The notes beneath the pieces were generated by a model. That model was given only the letters and a program-made list of their open reading frames with translations. It was not told the DNA's origin and did not search any database. Below, one piece after another: positions 10,080-20,760 of a stretch of 64,000 nucleotides of DNA (positions are counted from its first letter, which is position 1; each line of letters opens with the position of its first letter). Location of the stretch: contig NC_134456.1 in assembly GCF_047948215.1 (NCBI RefSeq), forward strand, positions 77,242,515-77,306,514. The letters are read 5' to 3'. A program made the translations under genes and the position numbers. This DNA is from Lycorma delicatula (lineage: Eukaryota; Arthropoda; Insecta; Hemiptera; Fulgoridae).

Positions 10080-11580
10080 GATAATGTTCAGAACAAAAAT
10101 AGTAAAGAAAAGAAAAAATAGTCTAACAATCACATTAATAATAACTAATCAAACTAAGAAACTGAAACAAATCATAGAATATCAAAAGTAAGTGCCTTAA
10201 CCAAATAAAGAATTTTGACGATACACAACATCCTGGGATAGATGATTCACTTCAAATCTCGAAAACCTTACAAATCTAATACATGCAGTCGTTTTAGTGC
10301 CTACCGTCCTCGCTATTATCCAGGAGGTATCCAGGTATCCAGGAGGTTATCTCTAGCCGCTTCACATGTAAGTACAGTCACATTTTCTTTCTTGTACCGA
10401 ATCGCCGAATCTCTTGTCAAACGGTTGGCAGTCCCAAATAATCGTGTATTTCAGTGTTTTTCTCAAAAAACACGGCGCTTCTGTTATACTTATCAACAAT
10501 TTGTTCTGGAATCGCTGTAGGACTTCGATGTTGCTCTCACTTGTTGTCACACCCCGTAGTTGGATTCCGTAGCTCCAGATCGGTTTCAGGACCACCGAAT
10601 ACAGCCCAACAACTAGTTCATCTCCCTGAATTTAATGTTAAGCTGCGTTCTTTTTTCCCTGACATGAATTCTTCACGTCAGACGGCAATCCAGATCCAGT
10701 CCTAGTTATCGCACGCCGTTAACATGCTGTTGAAAACGCTATAAAGTTGAACCCGCGGACAGTCACACCTTCTCATCGCAAACGCAAATGACTTTCGCAA
10801 ACATGCATCGTATCGCAAACATGCGTGGACTTTCTTTCTTTTTCCTGTTTAGCCTCCGGTAATTACCTTTCAGAAATACTTCAGAGGATGAATGAGAATG
10901 ATACGTATGAGTGTAAATGAAGTATAATCTTGTAGTCTGAGGTCGATCATTTCTGAGATGTTTGGTTAATTAAAACCCAACCACCAAAGAACACCGGTAC
11001 CCACGATTTAGAATTCAAATCCGTGTAAAAATAACTGACTTTACTAGGACTTGTACGCTGGAACTCTCGACTTCCACATCAGCTGATTTAAGAAAACGCG
11101 TTCACCACTAGACCAAGCCGATGGGTCACATGCGTAGACTTAGCCAGATTATTCTTCACCTTTCATCTAGGTAGCCATTCTTTAATTAGATCTAATACAA
11201 TTTGCAGTTTAGCAGAAGCTACGATAGGGTCAGCATCCACAGCCAGGATTGCCGTGCAACCTATAAACAATACAACTGTGATATCCCCTGGAGTCGGTAG
11301 ATCCGCAGTAAGACCGAGTATAGAACCGGTCCCAGAATTGAGCCCGCCCGACCCAGTATCAAAGAATTGATTGTACTTCACCTGGGAAAAATATCCTTTC
11401 AGGTAGCTGTGTAGGATCAAGTATTACGGTAGGCTCCTTTTCAGTTTGTCAAATAAGCCAGGAAGTGAGACCTTATCAAAGGCTTACTGGACATCCAAAA
11501 AAATAGCTTAGCAATACATCTTCTATTCTAGGCACTTAATGTGGACAATCCTATGAGCTTGTTGAAATGAATTCATTCAT
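10080..11580 (-). pseudogene. Jockey-like LINE reverse transcriptase remnant, split by a SINE
   Basis: On the minus strand, reading from 11,580 down, I see AHRIV, AIFLDVQ, AFDKV, VKYNQ, TADLPTPGD, LAVDADP and STHV. The SINE B at 10,833-11,127 follows, and then TFAMRR, a broken LDRRLT-like stretch, KRTQLNIK, LKPIWSYGIQL and EVLQRFQNK, with LLDNSED near 10,320. This order is the Jockey-type ORF2 polymerase through to its C-terminus. The expected FADD box is replaced by LFIGCT, so the catalytic aspartates are gone. Many stops and frameshifts occur. No poly(A) tail is obvious at the left end. A local triplication of GCATGTTTGCGA-like units lies at 10,776-10,828. Confidence 0.85.
10833..11127 (-). 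mobile_element. SINE B inserted in the Jockey-like LINE
   Basis: Reverse orientation copy, from the 3' end CTTTCTTTTTCCTGTTTAGC to the tRNA-like head ending at CCGATGGGT. It is flanked by ACATGCGTGGACTT (10,819-10,832) and ACATGCGTAGACTT (11,128-11,141), a 14-bp target-site duplication with one mismatch. The duplication falls in the LINE codons for STHV/TFAMRR, so the SINE inserted after the LINE was in place. Confidence 0.95.
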
Positions 11581-12146
11581 TTTTTTTAATTTTCTATTCA
11601 TTTTTTTCACTTATTTATCCCTGTTCTCTAGTAGAATTCTATAAGCTTCTTAATTTCTTTTCAATAAAAAACTTAGATAGATTGTAGAAAATAAAATTAT
11701 GTAGATTAAACGTTTTTCGGCCCACAATTAATAACTCCCAAGATTATTGTTTTGTTTTCCACTGATTTATGATATTTTAAATATTTTAAGATGCGTTTGA
11801 GTTTTTATACAAATTATTCTACTTACAAGTACAGGGCGATATTAAATTATGGAAACGGCTTCGTATTTTAAAACTGAGGGGTACTTGGAGGTAAAAAATA
11901 AGTGCTGATCTAAATAATTACAAAATTACTACTTTAGGGCATGTCTGAAATTTTTTCCACCATCTTGGATCACCCATACTGAATCAGACTTTTTTTTAAT
12001 AGGAAGGTAAACATTAAATACATGATTTTAATGTAATATTTCACGAGAAAAATGATGGCGAAAACTGTTTCTCGATAAATACTTTCGTTTTCAAGTTATC
12101 AGCGATGAAAGTTGAAAAACGGATAAATCGTGGTAGTAATAAAATA

Positions 12147-12396
12147 CACCGGGTTGGTCTAATGGCGAACGCGTCTTCCCAAATCAGTTGATTTGGAAGT
12201 CGAGAGTTCCAGAGTTTAAGTCTTATTGACGGCAGTTATAAGGATTTGAATACTAGATCGTGGATACCGGTGTTCTTTGATGGTTGGGTTTCAATTAACC
12301 ACACATCTCAGAAATGGTCGAACTGAGACTATACAAGACTACACTTCATTTACATTCATACATATGGTAATTTCCGGAGGCTAACCAGGAAAAAGC
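12147..12396 (+). mobile_element. SINE B nested in the 11.8-kb transposon
   Basis: It starts CACCGGGTTGGTCTAATGG and ends GGAGGCTAACCAGGAAAAAG. A short direct repeat AATAAAAT occurs at 12,138-12,145 and 12,397-12,404 and may be a decayed target-site duplication. A deletion removes part of the CATCCTCATTCATCCTCTGA region seen in other copies. Confidence 0.9.
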
Positions 12397-12795
12397 AATA
12401 AAATGAGGTAAAACGCCCAGTAGTAACTTTTTTATTTTGAGTTACTTTCAGAATTACATCTAATATCAAATACTTAATGTTATTATTTGTGGTTCAGACA
12501 CTAATAATAACACCTTAACAATAATAATAATGGGCAATTATTAATAATTTACAACACCACTACAAATTAAATAGTCTGGTGAACTGATATTATTTACTTT
12601 AGTTATCATAATATTTATTTTTCAAATCTAATTGAATGTTTTCCATCCTAAATTACTTGATTCGATAAATTTTGTAAGCATAGGTTTATACAAGAGATGT
12701 TTAAAATTTTTTCCTTCTATAAAGAGCTAACCTTAAGGTAATATCCGTTTACAACTTGTTAAATCATATTTTTTGGAATACTGCAGATTTGTCAG

Positions 12796-12796
<1 letters not shown>

Positions 12797-12835
<39 letters not shown>
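12797..12835. repeat. (TA)n microsatellite
   Basis: Perfect 39-bp TA array inside the 11.8-kb element. Confidence 0.97.
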
Positions 12836-12838
<3 letters not shown>

Positions 12839-12844
12839 CAAGTC

Positions 12845-13140
12845 GCCAATGTTTACAGGTTTTGTGTTTATAAATTTTTTAAGCAACCTCAAAAATAATA
12901 GTCTAGAGGAAGTAGATCTGCAGAAATGACAGGCTATATTACGGCTCCTCCGTCGAACAGATCGTTACCTAACAAATGATCTGGAAACGTTTCGTTTAAC
13001 ATATGCTGTGCCCTTAGATAATAGTGAGGTGGCGCCCCTTCTTGCTGAAAGTATTAGTTACCTAACTGTTATCTAAAGTTTTTGTGGATATTTGGTAAAC
13101 TTCTACTGGCTAACAAGTTGGAATAAGGATCTCCTGTAAA
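12845..13140 (-). pseudogene. DUF4817-type (Tc1/mariner superfamily) transposase C-terminal remnant
   Basis: On the minus strand a continuous stretch reads YFQQEGAPPHYYLRAQHML, then NETFPDHLLG, GAVI, a stop, PVISADLLPLDYYF, a stop and GCL. It matches the family pattern QQDGAPPH ... G-P-I-x-W-P-x-R-S-P-D-L-T-P-L-D-F-x-L-W-G. The second catalytic Asp of the DDE/D triad is changed to Glu in QQEGAP. The two stops replace Trp codons of that pattern. The N-terminal half of the transposase is absent or unrecognisable. Confidence 0.65.
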
Positions 13141-13384
13141 ATTTCTATGTAAAGTAAAAGGTCGATCGTTTTTCTTGTAAAATTTTACATTAAAATTAAT
13201 TATCACATGTCTTCCTTCCTGTTTAAAAAAAAAATTGATTCAATAAGTAGAATCCAAGATGGCGGAGAAAGATTTCAAATACCATAAAATAGTAATTTTG
13301 TTAACTACGTAGACCCGCACTTGTTTATATCTAATAATATCTTTCTGAAATACGAAACCATTTTCTTACTTTAAAATCACTTTT

Positions 13385-14617
13385 TATATACTCTTACATT
13401 ACTTTATAAATTTTTAAAGAAAATTATTTTACATGTTTATCGACATAGCATTTCAATACATACAAGAAAACATGTAAAGACCTTCATAATGTAAAACCTT
13501 CTTAAAGTAGTATTATCATATGTTGGACTTACTTTACTTTACGTTACTAAAACATGATCGCAAGTAATTCTAAATTCCACTTGGGTATTGACGTATTCCC
13601 AGAATTCTAAATCAGAATGTTTCTACATTTAAAGAGAAGTTGAGAAAAAGAAAGCGTTTCTATCTTACTTCCTCTTCTTTGCGCTTTCTAAGAAATGTCC
13701 TTTGACCTTAAAAATAAATAAAACCTTCTAACTCTACAGCGGTTTTTTCGTAAAACCTCTTGATTTACTGTTCTATAATTTCGGTGACCTATTTTGTATT
13801 TTATTTTCGGTGTATTTTTAAAAAAAAAGAATTTGGTTTAATAAAACCAATATGATATAAAAAGTTTTTAATTTTACGCCTTAATCGAGTTATTAGTAAA
13901 TATAGTCGATAATAGCTTTCTGGAAATTGAAAACGCCAAGAAAATAGGATTAATTAAAGGAAGGTACCGGAAAGTTCATTAAAGTAATTGTACTAACTTA
14001 AATGACTTTTCTTTATTGCATATTGGAAACATTTTCATTGCACGGATTTCAGCACTCCTTTTATTTTCAACTTTTCTGTGGATATAAATGAATCATTTTT
14101 GTAATTATCTCGGCCTATTTTATACCTATTGAATTTAGTAAATTAATTAGTTATTCGTACACTGCATAAAAATAACAGTAATATTACATTGAATAAGATC
14201 TATTAAATGAGTTTTAAAACTAATTTACTTTTTTTGTTTTACTTTATATTTTTAATACTTTTATTTACCAGTTTTTCTTTTAACAATTATGTTTCTAATT
14301 AAAATTTATTTTTCGTTAAATTTATAATGACAGTATTTGTATTTATAATAATACTTAAGCAATCATGCTTATCGATAATTGTGAGAAAACCTGTTGTTAT
14401 TTATTTGAATGTTTCGGTTAAATTGGCATTAATTAATACTGAATATATGATATATATATATATATATAAAACCGAAATATTTGTTTATTCGGACCTTTGC
14501 CGGTATATGTCGAAAAACACAGATAATCTCTGGTAGGAGTCGAAAAGATAACTAGAAATAAAAAAAATCACCCGATAACAATCTCTAACGTAAAAATAGA
14601 TTAGAAACCTTCGTAAA
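13385..14617. other. AT-rich unannotated stretch
   Basis: No gene or shared repeat recognised. A short TA tract lies at about 14,448-14,468. Confidence 0.5.
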
Positions 14618-15053
14618 AAATATTTAAGCCAAACATAACCTACGCTCTCTAATCTCGTCTAATTAACGTTAAATATACAAATCATAATTATTATTCTCCA
14701 ACACTGGAGGCGATTAATCAGATTCACAGCATTTATAAAAAACTTTAATCAATTTTATAAATTGAAAGACCAATCACAATATACAAAATATATTAACTGC
14801 ATGGATGAACGATAACGATACAAATAAATGATCAGATGGTTTGCCCTTTGTTCAATTTTTTTATAAAAATGTTTTTATTCAGTGCAGCAAAATGTGAATA
14901 AAATGTTTGTATTCGGAGTGTATTTTTAACAGAGCGTGCTGAATGCGGTGAATTTGATAATCGCCTCCAATGTTGGATAATAAGATATATAATTTGTATA
15001 TTTAACGTTAATTAAACGAGGTTAGCGATCGTAGGTTATATTTGGCTTAAATT
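14618..15053. mobile_element. Family H palindromic MITE
   Basis: Two ~115-bp arms are inverted copies. The left begins TATTTAAGCCAAACATAACC and ends near GGAGGCGATTAATCAGATTC. The right begins GAATTTGATAATCGCCTCC and ends GGTTATATTTGGCTTAAATT. Both contain TTAACGTTAAATATACAAAT or its complement. The ~215-bp loop has no coding signal. A third diverged arm (GCGGTTAGCGAGCGAAGCGG ... GTGTGGCATAAATTTAAA, about 15,087-15,140) follows directly, suggesting a second partial element or a tandem event. Confidence 0.8.
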
Positions 15054-15149
15054 TAATTAATATAACATATAAGTATAATTTAATTAGATGCGGTTAGCGA
15101 GCGAAGCGGGCATAGGTTATGTGTGGCATAAATTTAAATTTCCTTTTTT

Positions 15150-15498
15150 AATTCCTTGTACGAAGTGAAGGAAGTATTGTGAGTAGGTGATCGCAAAAAA
15201 TTTCGGTTTTCAGATTTCAACGGAAATCAATTTTGATCATCCGTGAATCCATTTTGACTAGTTTCGGCGTGACGTCTGTACGTAGGTATGTATCTCGCAT
15301 AACTTTAAAACGATTAATCGTAGGATTTTGACATTTTTGATTTAGGACTGTTGCAATATCTAACTGTGCACCTCCCCTTTTGATTGCAATCGACTTGACC
15401 AAAAGTGTCCAAAAGTCCAGAATCCAAAAACATTGTATTTGGATTTTTTCTTAATTGCAGTAATAAGCCCTCATTGAGAGGTTTTCAGATGTGTGGAT
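15150..15498 (+). mobile_element. Family A fragment, truncated into a LINE
   Basis: It follows the family A consensus from ATTCCTTGTACGAAGTGAAG through TTAATTGCAGTAATAAGCCC to about 15,495 and then stops abruptly. The next bases belong to the RTE-like LINE 3' end. The two share a few bases (GATGTGTGGATAAA) at the join. Confidence 0.85.
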
Positions 15499-15800
15499 AA
15501 AATGACAAATGAAGAGGTGTTGCGGCAAGTCGATGAAGAAAGACACAGTTGGAAAAATAAAGTTAAAAGAAAGAGACTTATAGGTTACATATTAAGGCAT
15601 CCTGGAATAGCCGCTTTAATATTGGAGGGACAGGTAGAAAGAAAACATTGTGCAGGCAGGCAACGTTTGGAATATATAAAACAAATTTTTAGGGATGTAG
15701 GATGTAGGGAGTATACCGAAATGAAACGACTAGCACTAGATAGGGAATCTTGGAGAGCTGCATCAAACCAGTCAAATGACTGAAGACAAACAAAATTATA
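15488..15800 (+). pseudogene. RTE-like LINE C-terminal fragment
   Basis: The open frame reads DKMTNEEVLRQVDEE, then RLIGYILRHPGIAALILEGQ, AGRQRLEYIKQI and EMKRLALDRESW, closely matching the last third of the LINE at 45.3-46.6 kb (NEEVLRQ, HILRHPGIVALILEGQ, EMKRLALDSESW). It is a 5'-truncated or recombined copy and the frame stays open for 96 codons. After the stop at about 15,783 the sequence continues GAAGACAAACAAAATTATA without a clear poly(A). It could not make a functional protein, since no polymerase domain is present. Confidence 0.8.
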
Positions 15801-17381
15801 TAAATTCAATAACGTTATTCATTATAGCAGAATTAGAAGTATTTTTAATTAATTTACCAAAGTTGACAATAGTTGCTTACGAAAGAAGATATGAATACAT
15901 TAACTTAGATTATAATTTGAAAATACTTAATAAATATTTATTATTTTTTTGTGTTGAAAATATTTCGCTTTAAATAAAGATTATATTTTAAAATAACCTT
16001 GGAACGTACAATCTATACAATAATAAAATAAAATATAAATACGGTGTTTTTCTTTCTATCGATAACTAAAACTTACTATATATGAAAAGTTTCCCAAAAG
16101 TAATTTTGTTTTTGAGAAAAAAAATTCGTAATATCTTATTCAGTTCATCCGGTGTAGGATAAAAGTTTTCCGTTATTCAGAGATCATGTCTGTTGTTATT
16201 TTTCTGTATTTTATTAATGTCAAACTTCTTTCAACATTCAAATAAGTAATGCATTGAAGTGTCATTGATATACCAAAGTAGCATGTACTTTGATAATGCA
16301 CAAAACAAAGAAAGTGCAAGTAGGAAAGGTGACAACGTAAATATTTAAAAGTGTTTATAATATATATAAACAATGTTATACGAACTGATCTACTTTAATT
16401 TTTCTGCATACCAGATATTTATTATCGGATGAAAAACATCAGTAAAATTTAAAACATGTATATATAATTTTGTCTGAAAATTATTTTACCAACAAAAAAA
16501 CTGTTCCAGAAAAACGGAAGAAAAACCTTCATTTAAAAATGTAAAAATGTTTTTTTGAAAGTTCTATACAATTTTAGTTGCTGTCATCTTATCCCTTGAA
16601 CATTTTTGATATAATTAATCCTAAGTGTAATTAAAAACAAGAGTATTATGAAAAGAGGAGATCATTTAGATTTTGGCTTATTTTTTCTTTTTTCTGCAAA
16701 GTGCTTGTTAAACGAAGAAATTCCAACGAGTCTATTTTTATTCAATAGGGAGAACCCACCAGTAATTTATATTGATTAAAGAAATAGAATAGTTCCCAAG
16801 ATTTCAATCGTGTAATCTGCTGTCTGTTGTTAAAGTAAGTTCCGTTTTAATTTTTTTTTAAAGCAACTTATGTCGTTAATGGGAAAATAAACAGCAAAAC
16901 AAAAACAAATTTAAGTGACTGGATCAAGTTAAAATAAAGAAATCTATTGAGGCAAAGCCTTTTTTCCTTTAGTTTTACGAGGAATGCAAAAGGTTAAATG
17001 AAAATAAATTTATTGCGATTATTAGGATGGTAAGAAAGTAATCTAGATTTTGTAGTGTGCAATAAAACTCGATTTTTTTTTTATACAAAGAGTGAATTTT
17101 AATCAACATATACTATCCATTTTGTCTGATAACCTTTGCCATTTTTATTCCAACTTCATGATTTCGCGCTCATAGAACTGACCTTCAGTAAAAAAAAAAT
17201 GTAGTGCAATTTCAGTAAAATCATTAGTAAAAAATGTACCATGCAAAGAATTTTGCTAACTTCGGTACTTGGTTATCTTCCCGCTACGTATTTTTCTGTT
17301 CTAACGGGTTCAAATTGTAGTTAGTTAGTTGTTTGATGGCGCCACTTAAATGCTAATGATCAAATAAAAAAATAAAAAATA
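15801..17381. other. AT-rich unannotated stretch
   Basis: I found no gene, shared repeat or terminal inverted repeat in these ~1.6 kb. Short open frames at 15,776-15,973 and 16,173-16,373 are low-complexity. Confidence 0.5.
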
Positions 17382-17393
17382 ATAAATATAATC

Positions 17394-17680
17394 GTTCTTT
17401 TACCTGTTTAGCCTCCGGTAATGCCGTTCAGACAATACTTCAGAGGATGAATGAGGATGATATGTGTGAGTGTAAATGAAGTGTAGTCTGTACAGTCTCA
17501 GTTCGACCGTTCCTGAGATGTGTGGTTCACTGAAACCCAACCACCACAGAACACCGGTATCCACGATCTAGTATTCAAATCCGTATAAAAATAACTGCCT
17601 TTACTAGGACTTGAACGCTGGAACTCTCGACTTCCAAATCAGCTGATTTGGAAAGTCGCGTTCACCAACCCGGTGGGTTT
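17394..17680 (-). mobile_element. SINE B with 12-bp target-site duplication
   Basis: Reverse copy from TTTTACCTGTTTAGCCTCCG to CAACCCGGTGGGTTT. ATAAATATAATC flanks it exactly at 17,382-17,393 and 17,681-17,692. The central palindrome reads CCAAATCAGCTGATTTGG without mismatch. The right-hand duplication is also the end of the family H palindrome that follows, so the SINE inserted into that element's edge. Confidence 0.95.
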
Positions 17681-17770
17681 ATAAATATAATCTTACCAAA
17701 CTTAACCTACGCTCGCTTCTAGTCAAGCTTAGCGAGCGTAGGTTAATTATGTTTAGCTTATATTTATAAA
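17681..17770. mobile_element. Family H mini-palindrome
   Basis: A ~90-bp near-perfect palindrome: CTTAACCTACGCTCGCT (17,701-17,717) and AGCGAGCGTAGGTTAATTA (17,731-17,749) are flanked by TATAAATATAAT and its complement, around a 13-base centre. The arm matches the AACATAACCTACGCTCTCTA arm of the MITE at 14.6 kb. Confidence 0.8.
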
Positions 17771-18510
17771 TTTGTTTTTTATTTGAATATAGCATTTCAG
17801 TGGCACCATCTTACAACTAACTACATGGCGGGCAGATAACCGGTAAGTACCCAAGCTTCTTAATAAATGGTAATCTGATAGCGCAAGATCAGGGATATGT
17901 GAGAAGAAGGTATGAGACATCACTTCCCGATCAAGCTCCGATAATTTTCCACCAATTACCATAAATGTGTGAGGCCTTGTACCTATTTGTTGGAACACGA
18001 TTCCTTTGCGATTTGCCAATTTTGGCTATTCTTTTTATCGTTTCTTCAGTTTCATTACTTGTTGATAGTAAATATCTGAGTAGATCGTTCCTTAGAAGAA
18101 GCTCAAAATACACCTTTGTAATTTCATCGAACTGAAAGCATGATCTTTTTTGATGCGATTTAGTTTTCGATGTGCCTGTGCCAGTTTATCACGCTTGGAT
18201 CATGACGTTTTCGATTGATGTTATCATAGACGATCCATTTTTCATCACCGGTGATAAACCTTTCAAAAAAGGCCAAGCTTCATTATGTTTGAGGTGCTTT
18301 CGCAAATATTGATTTCTTGTGTTAAGTGAATCTTTTTCAATTCATGCGGAACGGAAATATCATGCGGAACCACATCTTAACTAGTCCAAGACAGTCGATG
18401 TGATTTACACCCGTTATGTGTGATACATTTAACTGCTTTGCAATCTCTCGCACAGTTATAAGGACGATCCGATTCGATTATGGCATGAATCAATTAAAAA
18501 CTGATGTCTT
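17771..18510 (-). pseudogene. Mariner-family transposase remnant
   Basis: On the minus strand, reading from 18,510, I see AIIESDRIV, REIAKQLNVSH (helix-turn-helix), FERFITGDEKWIVYDN (first catalytic Asp), IMLSVRW-like residues, KRIAKIGKS, then NRKGIVFQQIGTRPHTFM, LSDYHLLRSL and a ragged C-terminus. In mariner elements the second Asp lies in the HDNARPH box; here it reads QQIGTRPH, so that Asp is lost. Several stops and frame changes occur. The terminal inverted repeats were not identified. Confidence 0.8.
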
Positions 18511-18817
18511 GAGAAATGTTTACACAATTTTTTGATAAATGAAATAAAATTAATTTTTTTTTAAATTTTATCTGTTGAAACTTTGTAACTATCTCTTAAA
18601 CAATTTGATTTAATCGGCTAGTGAAGATACTACTTTAGGGAAAATGCTGTAAATTATGAAATGTTCGCTTCTAAGCTTCAATACTCGTCCGATAATTAAT
18701 TAATCTTGATAAATTTACGTCTACAACTATCCTAGCATTATCCCAACGGCCGATTTGTAGGTATATATATACCTATGTGTACGGGATATCCTGATTTACA
18801 TATACAAATTGGCGTGG
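18511..18817. other. AT-rich unannotated stretch
   Basis: No feature beyond a short palindrome AGGTATATATATACCT at about 18,758. May include the 5' flank of the mariner. Confidence 0.45.
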
Positions 18818-18849
<32 letters not shown>

Positions 18850-18905
18850 ACGCGAACACACACACACACACACACACACACGTGTGTGTGCTCGCGCACG
18901 CGTGT
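18818..18905. repeat. Compound (TA)n / (CA)n / (TG)n microsatellite
   Basis: A TA array (18,818-18,845), then CGCGAACA, a CA array to about 18,880 and GTGTGTGTG. The CA and TG parts are complementary and could form a hairpin. Confidence 0.95.
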
Positions 18906-20611
18906 GTAGTGAGTTTACATTTATTACACTAAAATGTGTTTAACAATTGTTTTGTGATGCAGAAGATATATAGTATTTTTTTTCGATAAAACTCCTGAAT
19001 GTTAATAATGGCTAGCTTATCACTAGCAGTACAAAGTTAAGTAATAAATAATTATCTACTTGTGAATTTGTGGGATTATTTATCGCTTTTATTTATAATG
19101 CACATCATAATAAAATTATTTATCTTTAGCGCATGATTTATTACGACTTAGTCAAAAATAATTTTGTATGAAACGAACTGTTTAGGCCAGTAATTATTTA
19201 ACATAAAGTTAACATATACGTGCCTTTATTTTATATGTTATAAATTAGAGTTATAATTTAAATGATAACACAGCAATACATTTAAGTGATACGCAATAAT
19301 GGTTATCACTCTTGAATTAATTTGGCTACGATTTGTATAATTGCAATGCGGTTTGAAACTGACAGATAGATCGTGTCGTGCTCTCGATACTGATACCATT
19401 TCAATGGAGAGAGAGAGATTCGAGTCACGAAGCCGGGGTAATTGTGTCTCAGTAAATCCGTTTGAATGTTGACCCGTATTTAATCGTGAGAGGATGGGAG
19501 TCGCATCAAGGCGTACTATTACTCCCTCTCGGTATATTCAGAGCATCCTTTCCTCTTCTATAACTATTACTCTCTCCTTCTCACGCTCACTCAACCTATC
19601 TCTATGTATACGAATACACACTATATATATACGAAATACACACTCTCGAGCGCGTACACCCGTACACACTTGAATATACGTACTATATCACCTGAGTAAC
19701 ATGAAAACATTACGTCTTGATTGACTGATGGATCTCCTTTTCTATCCGTATACGCAAACAAGACCATCTCAATACAATAACGATGTAGACTCGCGCATAT
19801 TATATATCGTTCATCAATCATAATCTTATAAATTATGGAAAAACATATTTTCTTGAACGAAGTAAATATATATGCATATACACCTTTATAATAGAAAGTC
19901 ATCAGGGAATATATGAATGAATTTGATTTAATTAAAACAAGATTTCCGTTTCTATGTATTAAATTTCTTATAAAAAGAATTAGATTATTAAATTTAAAAC
20001 GAAATAAACTATTTGAATTTAACAGGATTTATTTATAAATAAATGAAAATTGTACATTTTTTACAAAAAAAATTATAATGTTTTGTTCTATGTCATTATT
20101 TTTGTGATTTAAAAAATTAACTTAACTTTAAATTAATTAAAAGAAAATCTTTAAAAAAAGTAAAAATAAATTTAAGACATTTAAGATTCTTTATCGAATA
20201 GAAAACATGGAGGAGTGGAGATAGAAATACTATAAACATGGTTAGGATAAAAACCGGATTTTATTTGGAAAGCGGACACATTTTTTAATTTTAATTTTAT
20301 GAATTACTAATATCCGTTGTGTAAATTATTTATGAATTAAGTAGTGATATACAATATTAAATTGCTAATGTTTATCTTATCTGTCCTTTAAGTAATTACG
20401 TTTCAATTTGGCTTATCATAGTTACATGGCAGACTGTATGCTAGTCGGTGCAGTCAATTATTTCAACCGAGTCCTGCGTGTGTTTGCTGTGCTTGTCATT
20501 CTTCGTTAATCCAGATGTAATTCTGATTGACTTAATCCGTAAGGTGTCAGATAAATAACATGCTATTAACTTTTACAAGCCGATGAGATTCTATATAATC
20601 CTAAGTTTATC
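18906..20611. other. Unannotated stretch with a GC-richer patch
   Basis: No gene recognised. The interval 19,340-19,600 is richer in G and C (GAGAGAGAGATTCGAGTCACG, CTCCCTCTCGG, CTTCTCACGCTCAC) and could be regulatory DNA or an unrecognised repeat. The 93-residue minus frame at 19,621-19,902 has no recognisable motif. Confidence 0.4.
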
Positions 20612-20760
20612 GTACTTGGAGTAAGTGGTAGCGTCTCGGCCTTTCATCCGGATGTCCCGGGTTCGAATCCCGGTCAGTGATGACATTTTCCCACGCTATA
20701 AATCATTCATCTCATCCTCTGCAGCAATATCTAACGGTGATCTCGGAGGTTAAAAATAAA
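20612..20760 (+). mobile_element. SINE C, tRNA-derived, intact head
   Basis: A-box-like GTAAGTGGTAGCG (from 20,621) and a perfect B box GGTTCGAATCC (20,660-20,670) are spaced as in tRNA. The T-arm CCGGG-TTCGAAT-CCCGG pairs fully. The tail runs GACATTTTCCCACGCTATA ... TCGGAGGTTAAAAATAAA. The acceptor stem is missing, so it is a SINE and not a working tRNA gene. No target-site duplication was found. Confidence 0.7.

Larger units (their letters stand above)
11832..13384. mobile_element. Long-TIR DNA transposon with transposase remnant and nested SINE B
   Basis: The left arm (11,832 to about 12,110) and the right arm (about 13,145-13,384) are inverted copies of each other. Matching blocks are GGCTTCGTATTTTAAAACTG with its counterpart near 13,350, TACAAAATTACTACTTTAGG with AATAGTAATTTTG, and ACCATCTTGGATC with GATCCAAGATGG-like GAATCCAAGATGG. 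TA lies outside both ends. Between the arms are a SINE B, a (TA)n array and a minus-strand transposase fragment. The element belongs with the 43.5- and 54.0-kb DUF4817-type elements by its transposase motif. Confidence 0.75.

Noticed and set aside
10242..10705. Plus-strand proteins of 83-92 residues
   Set aside because: They are antisense shadows of the minus-strand Jockey-like reverse transcriptase.
19621..19902. 93-residue minus-strand protein
   Set aside because: No recognisable motif and no sign of a coding composition; kept only as part of an unannotated stretch.
20612..20690. Functional tRNA gene
   Set aside because: The acceptor stem is missing and a related truncated copy with a shared non-tRNA tail exists, so it is a SINE head.
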